Assembly: GCA_019114415.1 (NCBI GenBank)
Contig: DXFO01000021.1
Location: forward strand, 58,979-122,978
Reading direction: 5' to 3'
Length of the DNA stretch: 64,000 nucleotides
Origin: Candidatus Gemmiger faecavium
GTDB taxonomy: Bacteria > Bacillota > Clostridia > Oscillospirales > Ruminococcaceae
Part shown: positions 15,893 to 24,779 of the stretch, piece after piece
Layout of the letters: every line of letters starts with the position of its first letter
Position numbering within the stretch: the first letter of the stretch is position 1
The notes under the pieces: generated by a model
Databases searched by the model: none
The model's input: the letters and a program-made list of their open reading frames with translations, nothing else
Told to the model about the DNA's origin: nothing
Translations under genes and position numbers: made by a program

Positions 15893-17893
15893 ATGAAGCA
15901 AAACAATAACCAAATCATCCGGGGCCTGCCCCGCCGTCTTGCGCTGATGGCGCTGGACTGCGTGCTGATCACGCTGTCCTACCTCATCGCCATTATGCTG
16001 CGATTTGACGGTGTGGACGCCTACCAGCGCATCGGCGTCATCCAGACCATGACGCCGTGGATGCCGTATATCCTGCTGATTTATATGCTGGTTTTCTGGT
16101 TCGGCGGATTGTACGAGATCCTTTGGGAATACGCCGGCATGCGGGACCTGGCCAGACTGACGCTTCTGTCAGGATTGTCCACCGGTATCATCATGCTGGT
16201 GGACCTTATGCTGGACGGTGTTCTGTACCGTACCGTCCTGGTGCTGGGGGCTGTGTTCAACGTTGCATTTGTGGGCGGCGTGCGATTGTTCTGGCGCCTT
16301 ATGCGCAGCCTTGTGGCACAGGCTCAAAATCGCAAAAAGGACCGCCGCCGGGGCAAGAACACTGTTCCGCTGCTGATCGTGGGCGCGGGCAATGCGGGCG
16401 CCTGGGCGGTCAACCTGTGCAAAAACAAAAACCGCAGCTTCGGCGACCCGGTGGTCATCGTGGATGATGACCTGACCAAAAAAAACCTGCGCGTGCAGGG
16501 GGTGCCGGTGCGCGGAACCATCTCGGACATTCCCGAACTGGTCCGCAAGTATCATATTGCGGAGATCGTCATCGCCATCACCAGCCTGAAGGGCGAACGC
16601 CTGAGCGAGGTCATCAACCTCTGCAACTCCACCCATTGCCGGGTCCGTATGCTGTCCGACCCCCAGTCCATCGACGAGAGCGGCAATCCCACCTCCCGCG
16701 GCATGGGCCTGCGCGAACTGAACACCGCGGACTTTCTGTCCCGGGACGAAGTCCAGCTCAACAATGCCCAGATCTCGGAATACCTGCATGACAAAGTCGT
16801 TCTGGTCACGGGCGGCGGCGGTTCCATCGGCAGCGAGCTCTGCCGGCAGATCATCCGCTACCGTCCCCGCCAGCTGCTGATCTTTGACATTTACGAAAAC
16901 TGCGCCTATGAGCTGGAGATGGAGCTGCGCAACAAATACGGCCGCGACCTGCCCATTGTGACGCTCATCGGTTCCATCCGCGACAAGCGCCGCCTGGATG
17001 AAGTGTTCGAGACCTACCGCCCGTCGGTGGTGTTCCATGCCGCAGCCCACAAGCATGTGCCGCTCATGGAAGTCAGCCCGGCGGAAGCGGTGAAGAACAA
17101 TGTGTTCGGCACCAAGAACCTGCTGACTTCGGCGGCGGAGCATGGCGTCGAGCGCTTTGTGCAGCTGTCCACCGACAAGGCGGTCAATCCCACCAACGTC
17201 ATGGGCTGCACCAAGCGTATCTGCGAAATGCTGATCCAGACCTTTGCCCAGAACACCACCATGAAGTGCATGGCGGTCCGGTTCGGCAACGTGCTGGGCA
17301 GCCACGGCAGCGTCATCCCGCTGTTTGAGGAGCAGATCAAACAGGGCGGCCCCGTCACCATCACCCATCCCGACATCGTCCGCTATTTCATGACCATCAC
17401 CGAGGCCGCGCAGCTGGTGCTGCAGGCGGGTGCCCTGGCCAAGAGCGGCAGCATTTACGTGCTGGATATGGGCAAACCGGTCCGCATCATGGACCTTGCC
17501 ACCCGCCTGATCCGCTTTTACGGCTACGAGCCCAATGTGGATATCGACATCAAGATCACCGGCCTGCGCCCCGGCGAAAAGCTCTACGAGGAACTGATGC
17601 TGGACTCCGAGCAGGATAAGATGATCAAAACGGCCCATGACAAGATCTTTATCGCGCCGCCCATGCAGATCGACCTGGCAGGGTTCTACACCGAGCTGCA
17701 GCAGCTGCAGCTCCACGTGGACAAAAACGATGAAGGCGTGGTGGAGCAGCTCCAGAAGATCGTGCACAGCTATCATCCCAACCGCCGTCTGAACGAGGAC
17801 CATACCGTCAGCGCCGCAAACGGCAATACCGGGATCATGGATAAGGCCGAGATCGCCAAGGCTCTGGCCGAAACACAGAACACGCCGAACTGA
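15893..17893 (+). CDS. Membrane-bound NDP-sugar 4,6-dehydratase (WbpM/PglF/EpsC family)
   Basis: A 666-residue polysaccharide-biosynthesis enzyme that probably converts UDP-GlcNAc to the 4-keto-6-deoxy sugar. Four membrane segments occupy residues about 15-135, then a cytosolic Rossmann-like domain, then the catalytic SDR domain with GGGGSIGSE near residue 307. In this family the usual YxxxK is MxxxK; here M437 and K441 are seen in NVMGCTKR, which supports the WbpM/FlaA1 branch. The start at 15893 (MKQNNNQ) fits domain length, but its ribosome site is only a loose GGGACGGGG. The next gene encodes the phosphoglycosyl transferase that would attach such a sugar to undecaprenyl phosphate. Confidence 0.92.
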   Translation: MKQNNNQIIRGLPRRLALMALDCVLITLSYLIAIMLRFDGVDAYQRIGVIQTMTPWMPYILLIYMLVFWFGGLYEILWEYAGMRDLARLTLLSGLSTGIIMLVDLMLDGVLYRTVLVLGAVFNVAFVGGVRLFWRLMRSLVAQAQNRKKDRRRGKNTVPLLIVGAGNAGAWAVNLCKNKNRSFGDPVVIVDDDLTKKNLRVQGVPVRGTISDIPELVRKYHIAEIVIAITSLKGERLSEVINLCNSTHCRVRMLSDPQSIDESGNPTSRGMGLRELNTADFLSRDEVQLNNAQISEYLHDKVVLVTGGGGSIGSELCRQIIRYRPRQLLIFDIYENCAYELEMELRNKYGRDLPIVTLIGSIRDKRRLDEVFETYRPSVVFHAAAHKHVPLMEVSPAEAVKNNVFGTKNLLTSAAEHGVERFVQLSTDKAVNPTNVMGCTKRICEMLIQTFAQNTTMKCMAVRFGNVLGSHGSVIPLFEEQIKQGGPVTITHPDIVRYFMTITEAAQLVLQAGALAKSGSIYVLDMGKPVRIMDLATRLIRFYGYEPNVDIDIKITGLRPGEKLYEELMLDSEQDKMIKTAHDKIFIAPPMQIDLAGFYTELQQLQLHVDKNDEGVVEQLQKIVHSYHPNRRLNEDHTVSAANGNTGIMDKAEIAKALAETQNTPN

Positions 17894-17919
17894 CACGGCG
17901 GGGAAGGGAGATAAGACCG

Positions 17920-18534
17920 GTGTATCAGAACTATATCAAACGCCTGCTGGACTTTATCCTGTCTCTGGCGGCGGTCATCGTGCTGGCCATCCCTATGGGG
18001 ATCATCGCGCTGTGGATCAAGCTGGACAGCCCCGGCCCTGTCATGTTCCGTCAGCGCCGGGTGGGACGGGACCGCACCCATTTCAACATTCTCAAGTTCC
18101 GCACCATGCGGGGGGATACGCCCCATGACGTTCCCACCCATCTGCTGAAAAATGCCGATTCCTACATTACCAAGAGCGGCGCCTTCCTGCGCAAGACCAG
18201 TCTGGATGAACTGCCCCAGATCTACAACATCCTGATCGGCCAGATGAGCATCGTGGGGCCGCGCCCGGCGCTGTACAACCAGTACGACCTCATTGAGGCC
18301 CGGGAAAAGGTCCATGCCAACGACGTCCGTCCGGGGCTGACCGGGCTTGCCCAGGTCAACGGCCGGGATGAACTTCCCATTGACGTCAAGGCAAAGTATG
18401 ACGGCGAGTACGCCGCCCATGTCACCTTCGGCATGGATTGCAGCATTTTCTTCCGCACCATCGGCTACGTGTTCAAACGCCGCGGCGTGGTGGAAGGCGG
18501 TACCGGAACTTTGGAAGAAAAGAAGAAAGACTGA
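17920..18534 (+). CDS. Undecaprenyl-phosphate phosphoglycosyl transferase (bacterial sugar transferase)
   Basis: A 204-residue monotopic phosphoglycosyl transferase of the PglC/WcaJ type. It has an N-terminal hydrophobic re-entrant helix (about residues 10-32), the motifs SPGPVMFRQRRVG and LKFRTMR, the catalytic region SLDELPQIYNIL, and GPRPALYNQYD then RPGLTGLAQVNGR. It transfers a sugar-1-phosphate onto undecaprenyl phosphate, the first committed step of glycan or glycoprotein assembly. The GTG start is preceded by GGGAG, 26 bases after the dehydratase stop. Together the two genes resemble PglF-PglC logic. No downstream glycosyltransferases are present here, so the rest of the pathway is elsewhere. 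Confidence 0.93.
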   Translation: MYQNYIKRLLDFILSLAAVIVLAIPMGIIALWIKLDSPGPVMFRQRRVGRDRTHFNILKFRTMRGDTPHDVPTHLLKNADSYITKSGAFLRKTSLDELPQIYNILIGQMSIVGPRPALYNQYDLIEAREKVHANDVRPGLTGLAQVNGRDELPIDVKAKYDGEYAAHVTFGMDCSIFFRTIGYVFKRRGVVEGGTGTLEEKKKD

Positions 18535-18641
18535 CGGAACCGCGCAGGATTTCCGGCGCTGTGTTTTGAATGTCGGGCGGTGCGGCCGGACGGCCGTGCC
18601 GCTGTTTTTGTGGAAGGCGAAAGCCCGCAAACGGCTTTACA

Positions 18642-18675
18642 GTGGGCAAAATGACGGATTTTGCCCACCGTTTTT
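18642..18675 (+). terminator. Terminator of glycan operon
   Basis: GTGGGCAAAA pairs perfectly with TTTTGCCCAC, followed by CGTTTTTAT. Confidence 0.85.
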
Positions 18676-18750
18676 ATGTCTGTCGGATTGCCGTTTCAAA
18701 ACTGGCAAAAAATTTATACAAGAAAAACCAGAACATTTCGTTAAAATATG

Positions 18751-18779
18751 TTGCAAAAGTCAAGCGGATTGTGTAAAAT
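18751..18779 (+). promoter_or_regulatory. Promoter of CdaR-family gene
   Basis: TTGCAA-N17-TAAAAT with ideal spacing. Confidence 0.65.
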
Positions 18780-18920
18780 ATACATCAAAGGTATTTGTAT
18801 TTGGTAAATTTCACAATCTTGCACACGGCGGGATTTGAGATGGTAAACTGCACAACGCTGTGCAGGGGCATTCCGCCGCGGAGCAAGGCTGTACATTTTG
18901 CTAGGTAAGGAGAGGCTGTT

Positions 18921-20006
18921 ATGGCAAACAGGGTATTCCAAAACGTGGTATACCAGATGAAGGACGCAGTTGACCGGGTCGTCGGCGTGGTGGATGAGAC
19001 CGGTGCTGTTATTTCGTGTTCCGAGCTGGGCCAGATCGGTGAAGTGCGCGAAGGCTTTGCCGCACAGCGGCTGACTTCCGGCGATGCTTTTACCCGGGAC
19101 GGTTACGCCTATCATCAGTTCTCGGGCGCAAAGCATAACGACTATGCCGTCTTTGTGGAAGGCACCGACACCACCGCGGAGCAGTTCGCCTCCATGCTGT
19201 CGATCAGCCTTCAGAGCATCAAGCAGTACCACGATGAAAAGTTTGACAAGACCAATTTCATCAAGAACGTGGTGCTGGACAACATCCTGCCCGGCGACAT
19301 CTACGCCAAGGCACGGGAACTGCACTTTGTCTCCGACGTGCCCCGCGTCGTCCTGCTGATCCGCGTCACCAGCGGCAACGACATCTCGGCATACGATGTG
19401 GTCAGTGGCCTGTTCCCCGACAAGCAGAAGGACTTCGTTTTCAATATCAGTGAGACCGATACCGTCCTTGTCAAGGAGATCAAGCCCGACAACAACACCC
19501 GCGACATGGAAAAGCTGGCCGCTTCCATTGTGGATACCCTTTCCGGCGAGCACTACATCAAAGCGGTGGTCGGCATCGGTACGCCCATCGGCAACGTCAA
19601 GGATCTGGCCGCCAGCTTCAAGGAAGCCCAGATCGCCATGGAAGTGGGCAAGGTGTTCGACACCGAGCGCCAGGTCATCTCCTACGATCACCTGGGCATC
19701 GCCCGCCTGATCTATCAGCTGCCCACCACCCTGTGCGAGGCTTTCCTGCGCGAGGTGTTCAAGCAGGACAGCATCGATTCTCTCGATTCCGAGACGCTGT
19801 TCACCATCCAGCGCTTCTTTGAGAACAACCTCAACGTTTCCGAGACCAGTCGCGGCCTGTTCGTCCACCGCAACACCCTGGTCTACCGCCTTGAAAAGAT
19901 CAAGAAGCTCACCGGCCTTGACCTGCGCAAGTTTGACGACGCCATCGTGTTCAAGGTAGCCCTCATGGTCAAGAAGTACCTCTCGGCCAACCCGGCAAAG
20001 TATTGA
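18921..20006 (+). CDS. CdaR/PucR-family transcriptional regulator
   Basis: A 361-residue regulator. The C-terminal 60 residues hold the PucR helix-turn-helix (FENNLNVSETSRGLFVHRN, then RLEKIKKLTGLDLR), which is diagnostic for the CdaR/PucR group. The central part (about 130-270) resembles the GGDEF-derived fold of this family, and the N-terminus resembles a sugar-acid-binding domain. CdaR proteins usually sense sugar diacids such as glycerate or glucarate, but no such catabolic genes are nearby, so the ligand and targets are unknown. AAGGAGAGG precedes the ATG. It is separated from ftsE by a strong terminator, so it is an independent unit. Confidence 0.85.
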   Translation: MANRVFQNVVYQMKDAVDRVVGVVDETGAVISCSELGQIGEVREGFAAQRLTSGDAFTRDGYAYHQFSGAKHNDYAVFVEGTDTTAEQFASMLSISLQSIKQYHDEKFDKTNFIKNVVLDNILPGDIYAKARELHFVSDVPRVVLLIRVTSGNDISAYDVVSGLFPDKQKDFVFNISETDTVLVKEIKPDNNTRDMEKLAASIVDTLSGEHYIKAVVGIGTPIGNVKDLAASFKEAQIAMEVGKVFDTERQVISYDHLGIARLIYQLPTTLCEAFLREVFKQDSIDSLDSETLFTIQRFFENNLNVSETSRGLFVHRNTLVYRLEKIKKLTGLDLRKFDDAIVFKVALMVKKYLSANPAKY

Positions 20007-20068
20007 TCCATCCGGGCGGGGACAGGGGAGAACCTCGGTGCACCGCCTGCGGCAGATATGCCATTCGC

Positions 20069-20113
20069 CGGCATCTTTGGAGCCATTTCGGCATCCGAAG
20101 ATGCCGTTTTTTT
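20069..20113 (+). terminator. Terminator of CdaR-family gene
   Basis: CGGCATCTT pairs with AAGATGCCG and is followed by seven T residues. Confidence 0.92.
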
Positions 20114-20289
20114 ATTTCCGTCAGGGGAGCAAGAAAAGAAAAAATCAGGGATTTGCATTTTGCAGCGTCAAAAATCTGCCGATTTCAAAAAAATTTACAA
20201 ACTTTCCACAATCCCCCAGAGGTGTAACACATGGGTGGAAAAATCCGTTTTTACGATAAAAAGCGGGAAGTGTGCCGGGATAGGCCATC

Positions 20290-20319
20290 TTGACGCATGG
20301 CGGGATTGCATGGTAAGCT
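20290..20319 (+). promoter_or_regulatory. Probable ftsEX operon promoter
   Basis: TTGACG-N18-TAAGCT. The -35 is good, the -10 weak; it lies about 105 bases before ftsE. Confidence 0.4.
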
Positions 20320-20425
20320 AAATAAGTATAGCCGCGCCCTGTCAGCGGCAGAGGATGTATGGTCCGGATACACTGCCGGACGGATGGATACACAAGCGGC
20401 AGGGGACATAACAGGAGCATATAAC

Positions 20426-21166
20426 ATGATCGAATTTGAACATGTGACGAAAGTATACGAGACTCAGAATGATGAAAACGTCGCCCTGGAGGACGTGAAT
20501 CTTCATATCGATGACGGCGAGTTTGTTTTTGTGCTGGGCCATTCCGGCGCGGGCAAATCCACCTTCCTCAAGCTGATCCTGCTGGAGGAAAAATGCACCG
20601 AAGGCACCGTCATTATCAACGGACAGGATCTGACCCGTCTCAAGCGCCGCAAGATCCCGTACATGCGCCGCCAGATGGGCGTTGTGTTCCAGGATTTCCG
20701 CCTGATCCCGACCATGACCGCTTATGAAAACGTGGCCTTTGCCATGCGCGTCACCAACATTCCCACCCGCCAGATCAAAAAGCGCGTGCCTTACGTGCTG
20801 GGCCTGGTCGGCCTGGGGGACAAGATGGACCGCCTGCCGGACGAGCTTTCCGGCGGCGAGCAGCAGCGCGTTGCCCTGGCCCGTGCCCTGGCCCACAGCC
20901 CCAAGCTCATCATCGCGGACGAGCCCACCGGTAACATCGACCCCGAAATGAGCTTTGAAATGATGGAACTGCTGTCGGCCATCAACAGCGTGGGCATCAC
21001 GGTGGTCGTCGTTACCCACGAACATGAGCTGGTGCACCGCTTCAACAAGCGCGTTGTCACCATCGACCACGGACATATCGTATCGGATACCGCCCACCCC
21101 GAAATTGCCGAAGCTTATCAGGCTGCCGGCGGGGTACTGCCCGAAGAATTTGACTACGTACATTGA
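20426..21166 (+). CDS. ftsE: Cell-division ABC ATPase FtsE
   Basis: FtsE (246 residues) is the cytosolic ATPase of FtsEX, which transmits a signal through FtsX to activate a periplasmic or extracellular peptidoglycan hydrolase at the septum. Walker A is GHSGAGKSTF, the signature is LSGGEQQRVALARA, and Walker B is LIIADEPTGN, the GN after Thr being typical of FtsE/LolD. The start MIEFEHVTKVY is set by AGGAG 8 bases upstream; the longer frame upstream is not needed. Downstream are FtsX and two EnvC-like hydrolases, so this is a complete FtsEX-hydrolase cassette. Confidence 0.96.
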   Translation: MIEFEHVTKVYETQNDENVALEDVNLHIDDGEFVFVLGHSGAGKSTFLKLILLEEKCTEGTVIINGQDLTRLKRRKIPYMRRQMGVVFQDFRLIPTMTAYENVAFAMRVTNIPTRQIKKRVPYVLGLVGLGDKMDRLPDELSGGEQQRVALARALAHSPKLIIADEPTGNIDPEMSFEMMELLSAINSVGITVVVVTHEHELVHRFNKRVVTIDHGHIVSDTAHPEIAEAYQAAGGVLPEEFDYVH

Positions 21167-21184
21167 TGGGGAGGAACTGGCGGT

Positions 21185-22090
21185 ATGCGTTTTTCTAGTT
21201 TTACGTATCTGGTACGGCAGGGCCTGCACAGCATGCGGGCCAACCGTTTGATGACGTTTGCGTCCATGGGCGTGCTGACGGTCTGCATGGTGCTGATCGG
21301 TCTGGCCTACCTGCTGGGCGTCAACGTGGATGCCATTGTGGAGTACATCGGCGAACAGAATGAATCCATTGTCTACCTGGAGGACGGCCTGTCCGAGGAG
21401 CAGATCGCGGACATCGACTTCCAGATCCGCGCCACGCCCGGCGTGGTGTCGGTGACCTACGTCTCCCCGGAGGACGTTCTTGCCACTTACAGCAGTATGC
21501 TGGACGAGTACGCCAATATGTATGAGGCGTTCGAGAACGATAACCCCTTCTCGGCCAACTACCGTGTTGTCATCGAGGACATCTCCCAGCTGGAGCAGAT
21601 CTCCGCGCAGCTGGGCCAGATCGAGGGCGTTGCCACCGTCTCGGCACCGCTGGAACTTTCCCAGGCGTTCACGTCCATCCAGAAGGTCGTCAGCTATGCC
21701 AGCTACGGCCTGGTGGCGGTGCTGGCCATCGTCAGCATCGTGGTCATCAACAATACCATCCGCATCACGGTCTTTGCCCGCCGTAAGGAGATCGGCATCA
21801 TGAAGCTGGTCGGCGCCACCAACGGCTTCATCCGTTTCCCCTTCTTTGTGGAAGGCACCACTTCCGGTCTGATCTCGGCGGCACTGGCTTCCGGCATCGT
21901 CTGCGGTGCCTATTATGCCCTGTGCCAGTGGTATGTGGAGAACCCCAGCAACTTTTCCCAGATGTTCGGCGGACAGCTGGTTCCGCTGGCGAGCGTCTGG
22001 TACTATATTGTGATCGGTTTTGTGGTACTGGGCTTTGTGCTGTGCGGCATCGGTACGGCTACCAGTATCCGCAAACATTTGAACGTTTGA
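21185..22090 (+). CDS. ftsX: Cell-division permease-like protein FtsX
   Basis: FtsX (301 residues) has the expected four membrane segments (about residues 22-46, 172-198, 222-246 and 268-292) and one large extracellular loop between the first and second, which binds the hydrolase coiled coil. The NTIRITVFARRKEIGIMKLVGA segment is the family signature around the FtsE contact helix. GGGGAGG precedes the start. It lies 18 bases after ftsE and 30 bases before the first EnvC-like gene. Confidence 0.96.
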   Translation: MRFSSFTYLVRQGLHSMRANRLMTFASMGVLTVCMVLIGLAYLLGVNVDAIVEYIGEQNESIVYLEDGLSEEQIADIDFQIRATPGVVSVTYVSPEDVLATYSSMLDEYANMYEAFENDNPFSANYRVVIEDISQLEQISAQLGQIEGVATVSAPLELSQAFTSIQKVVSYASYGLVAVLAIVSIVVINNTIRITVFARRKEIGIMKLVGATNGFIRFPFFVEGTTSGLISAALASGIVCGAYYALCQWYVENPSNFSQMFGGQLVPLASVWYYIVIGFVVLGFVLCGIGTATSIRKHLNV

Positions 22091-22120
22091 CAGCTCTGCA
22101 ACAAAAGAAAGGCAGGCGGC

Positions 22121-23332
22121 ATGAAAAAAGCAACCTGGAAACGAGCAGCATCCATGCTGCTTGGAACAATGATGATCGCTGCTGTGGTGGGAACGTCGGC
22201 AACGGATGTTGCTGCGGCCAGCACCGAACAGGAACTGCGGGACCAGATCGCAGAGTACCAGCAGCAGCTTGACGAGATCAACCAGCAGATTGCCGACGCG
22301 CAGGAGGACAAAGCCGGCGCGGAGAGCACCAAGCAGTTGCTGGAGCAGCAGGCCCAGACCATCCGCAACCAGATCTCGCTGCTGACCACCCAGATCAGCG
22401 ATACACAAAGCCTTATCAGCAGCAAACAGGAAGAGATCGACCAGAAGCAGGCGGATATCGACCAGAAACAGGAAGATATTGACCAGCGCTGGGAAGATTT
22501 CAAGCTCCGAATGAAAGCAATGCAGCAGCTCAACGACGGCGGTTCCATCACACTGCTCAGTTCGGCCACCAATCTGTATGAACTTCTCAGCTTCCAGCAG
22601 ACCCTCACCGACATCTACCAGAAAGACGAGGAAGTCCTTTCCGAGATGAATGCCGAGTATGAGGAGCTCAATGCCCAGAAGCAGGAACTGGAAGAGGACA
22701 AGACCGAACTGCAAAGCCAGATGGACGCTTTGGCCAGTCAGTCCAGCCAGCTGGAATCCAAGCAGGATGAGCTGATCGCCAGCGCCCAGCAGCAGAATGA
22801 GGCCATTTCCGAAGCGGAAGCCCTGGAAAACAGCCTGACGGAAGAACAAAAGGAACTTCAGAAACAGTACAACCTGGCCATGCAGCAGCTGGACTCGCTG
22901 CTGGCGCAGGCGGTGGACAACGCCGGAACGCCGCCCATTGTCTGCTCCCTCAACTTCTCCTGCCCGCTGGATTCCTATAAGTATCTCACCACCCGGTTCG
23001 GTGAGGATGGCCATACCGGCACCGACTTTGCAGCCTATGGCGGCACGCCCATCCATCCCATTGCGGAGGGCGTGGTCATCACGGCGACCTGGCATGACAG
23101 CTACGGCTACTATGTCATGGTAAACCACGGCGCCGATGAAAACGGCAATACCTATGTTTCTCTTTACGCCCATATGCAGTCTCCGGCGTCGGTCTCGGTC
23201 GGCCAGACGGTAGGCAAGGGCGATACCCTGGGATATGTCGGCAATACCGGATATTCCTTCGGCAACCACCTGCACCTGGAACTGCGCGTCAACAACGTGC
23301 GTGTCAACCCGCTCAGTTATGTGCCGTACTGA
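22121..23332 (+). CDS. EnvC-like M23 peptidoglycan hydrolase, first copy
   Basis: A 403-residue secreted protein. It has a signal peptide (MKKATWKRAASMLLG... ending near AAAS), a long coiled coil (about residues 35-265) and a C-terminal LytM/M23 domain. The zinc ligands are present: His and Asp in GHTGTDFA, plus the NHLHLEL His pair and LYAHM, so it may be an active endopeptidase rather than a degenerate activator. In Firmicutes and actinobacteria such coiled-coil hydrolases are gated by FtsX; position right after ftsX supports that. The coiled-coil core is nearly repeated in the next gene, indicating tandem duplication. Confidence 0.93.
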   Translation: MKKATWKRAASMLLGTMMIAAVVGTSATDVAAASTEQELRDQIAEYQQQLDEINQQIADAQEDKAGAESTKQLLEQQAQTIRNQISLLTTQISDTQSLISSKQEEIDQKQADIDQKQEDIDQRWEDFKLRMKAMQQLNDGGSITLLSSATNLYELLSFQQTLTDIYQKDEEVLSEMNAEYEELNAQKQELEEDKTELQSQMDALASQSSQLESKQDELIASAQQQNEAISEAEALENSLTEEQKELQKQYNLAMQQLDSLLAQAVDNAGTPPIVCSLNFSCPLDSYKYLTTRFGEDGHTGTDFAAYGGTPIHPIAEGVVITATWHDSYGYYVMVNHGADENGNTYVSLYAHMQSPASVSVGQTVGKGDTLGYVGNTGYSFGNHLHLELRVNNVRVNPLSYVPY

Positions 23333-23378
23333 TTCCCGCGCGGCACCTTGAAATCCAGACGATAAGGGAGATGTCAAT

Positions 23379-24599
23379 TTGCATATCCGGCATTGGAATT
23401 GGAAACGATTGATTTCCGCCATGCTCTGTACAGCGGCGGCAACGGCGTTGGTACTGTCCGCGGCGACGCCTGTCTCGGCGGATGCAAAGCTGGATGAACT
23501 GCTGAAGCAAAAGCAGGAATACCAGAAACAGCTGGAAGAGATCAACCAGCAGATCGCTGACAATGAGTCCACGCTTGCCGATGCGGAAGAACAGAAGCAG
23601 CTGCTGGAACAGCAGCAGAGCGTCATCACCAGCCAGATCGATCTGATCACCACCCAGAAAAATGAGGTCAATGAACAGATTTCCGCCAAACAGGAGGAGA
23701 TTGAGCAGAAACAGGCCGATCTTGACCAGAAGCAGGCGGACATCGACCAGCGCTGGGAGGACTTCAAACTCCGCATGAAGGCGATGCAGCAGCTCAACGA
23801 CGGCGGCTCCATCGCCCTGCTCAGTGCGGCGACCAACCTGTATGAGCTGCTCAGCTTCCAGCAGACCCTCACCGACATTTATGAAAAGGATGAGGAAGTC
23901 CTTGCGGAGCTGGACGCCGAATACGATGAACTCAATGCCCAGAAGCAGGACCTGGAAAACGACAAGGCGGAACTGGAAGCCAACTTGGCCACCCTCTCTG
24001 ATCTGGGCGACCAGCTGGACAGCAAGAATCAGGAACTGAAAAACAGCATCCAGCAGCAGGACGCCACTATCTCCGAGTCCGAGGCTCTGGCCCAGTCCCT
24101 GACCGAGGAACAGAAAAAGATCCAGGCCGCGGCCACCGAGGCGGAAAACGCCTATGACTCTTACCTGCAGTCTCAGATCAAGCAGTACGGCACCAATGTG
24201 CAGATCCACTGCTCGCTGGACTTCATCAATCCGCTCAACAGCTACAAGTACATTTCCTGCTACTTCGGCGACGGCGGTCACGGCGGCACCGACTTTGCTG
24301 CCCCCGGCGGCACCGAGATCCATGCCATGGCGGACGGCGTTGTCACCAATGCCACCTACCATTACAGCTATGGTTACTACGTTATGATCTACCACGGCAA
24401 GGCGGACGATGGCAACACCTATGCCACGCTGTATGCCCATATGAACTCGCAGCCCAAGGTCAGCGTGGGCCAGACGGTCAGCAAAGGAGAGCTGATCGGC
24501 TACGTGGGCACCACCGGCAACTCCACCGGCAACCACCTGCATCTGGAAATGCGCGTCAACGGCGTGCGTGTCAGTGTCCTGCCGTATATTTCCTATTGA
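23379..24599 (+). CDS. EnvC-like M23 peptidoglycan hydrolase, second copy
   Basis: A 406-residue paralogue of the preceding gene with the same order: signal peptide (ending near PVSADA), coiled coil and M23 domain with intact ligands (GGHGGTDFA, LYAHM, NHLHLEM). A stretch of about 70 residues from DQRWEDFKLRMKAMQQLND onward is almost identical to copy one, whereas the flanking helices and M23 loops differ. The start is a TTG with AAGGGAG 8 bases upstream; an ATG closer to the ribosome site is in another frame. Two hydrolases behind one FtsX suggest alternative clients or division of labour at the septum. Confidence 0.92.
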   Translation: MHIRHWNWKRLISAMLCTAAATALVLSAATPVSADAKLDELLKQKQEYQKQLEEINQQIADNESTLADAEEQKQLLEQQQSVITSQIDLITTQKNEVNEQISAKQEEIEQKQADLDQKQADIDQRWEDFKLRMKAMQQLNDGGSIALLSAATNLYELLSFQQTLTDIYEKDEEVLAELDAEYDELNAQKQDLENDKAELEANLATLSDLGDQLDSKNQELKNSIQQQDATISESEALAQSLTEEQKKIQAAATEAENAYDSYLQSQIKQYGTNVQIHCSLDFINPLNSYKYISCYFGDGGHGGTDFAAPGGTEIHAMADGVVTNATYHYSYGYYVMIYHGKADDGNTYATLYAHMNSQPKVSVGQTVSKGELIGYVGTTGNSTGNHLHLEMRVNGVRVSVLPYISY

Positions 24600-24644
24600 T
24601 CGCCGCCTGTGAGATGACGGTATAAAAGAGAGGCTTGCAGTATT

Positions 24645-24749
24645 ATGAAACAGCATAAGATCGTCGTCCGCATTACCTGCCTGATCATTGCGGTGCTGAT
24701 GTGCGTGACGCTGTTCGGCTCGGCTGTGGTGTCGCTTCTGGCGATGTAA
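24645..24749 (+). CDS. 34-residue single-span membrane peptide
   Basis: A small open frame (ATG at 24645, TAA at 24747) encodes MKQHKIVVRITCLIIAVLMC and ends GSAVVSLLAM: a basic N-terminus followed by a single hydrophobic helix. AGAGAGG lies 11 bases upstream. It fills the gap between the second EnvC-like gene and the S41 gene, in the same direction, and the next gene also has its own ribosome site. Codon use fits the neighbours. I read it as a real small membrane protein of the ftsEX operon, possibly a regulator of FtsEX or of the S41 protein. It is not one I can name. Confidence 0.6.
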   Translation: MKQHKIVVRITCLIIAVLMCVTLFGSAVVSLLAM

Positions 24750-24779
24750 GGCCGTGCGCAGAGGGGAGAACAATCAATT

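Larger units (their letters stand above)
18535..18920 (+). other. Intergenic region before cdaR-type gene
   Basis: This 386-base gap holds the terminator of the glycan operon (18642-18675) and the promoter at 18751-18779. Its transcript would have a leader of about 135 bases with a small GCACA/TGTGC hairpin. No open frame there looks coding. Confidence 0.6.
20007..20425 (+). other. Intergenic region before ftsE
   Basis: This 419-base gap holds the cdaR-type terminator at 20069-20113, an AT-rich patch near 20150-20215 and a probable ftsE promoter at 20290-20319. No coding frame there has a ribosome site. Confidence 0.6.

Noticed and set aside
20342..23878. A minus-strand open frame of nearly 1,180 codons opposite ftsE, ftsX and the EnvC-like genes.
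   Set aside because: Low-complexity Ser/Cys-rich and Leu/Val-rich translation caused by antisense reading of coiled-coil codons; no family resemblance.
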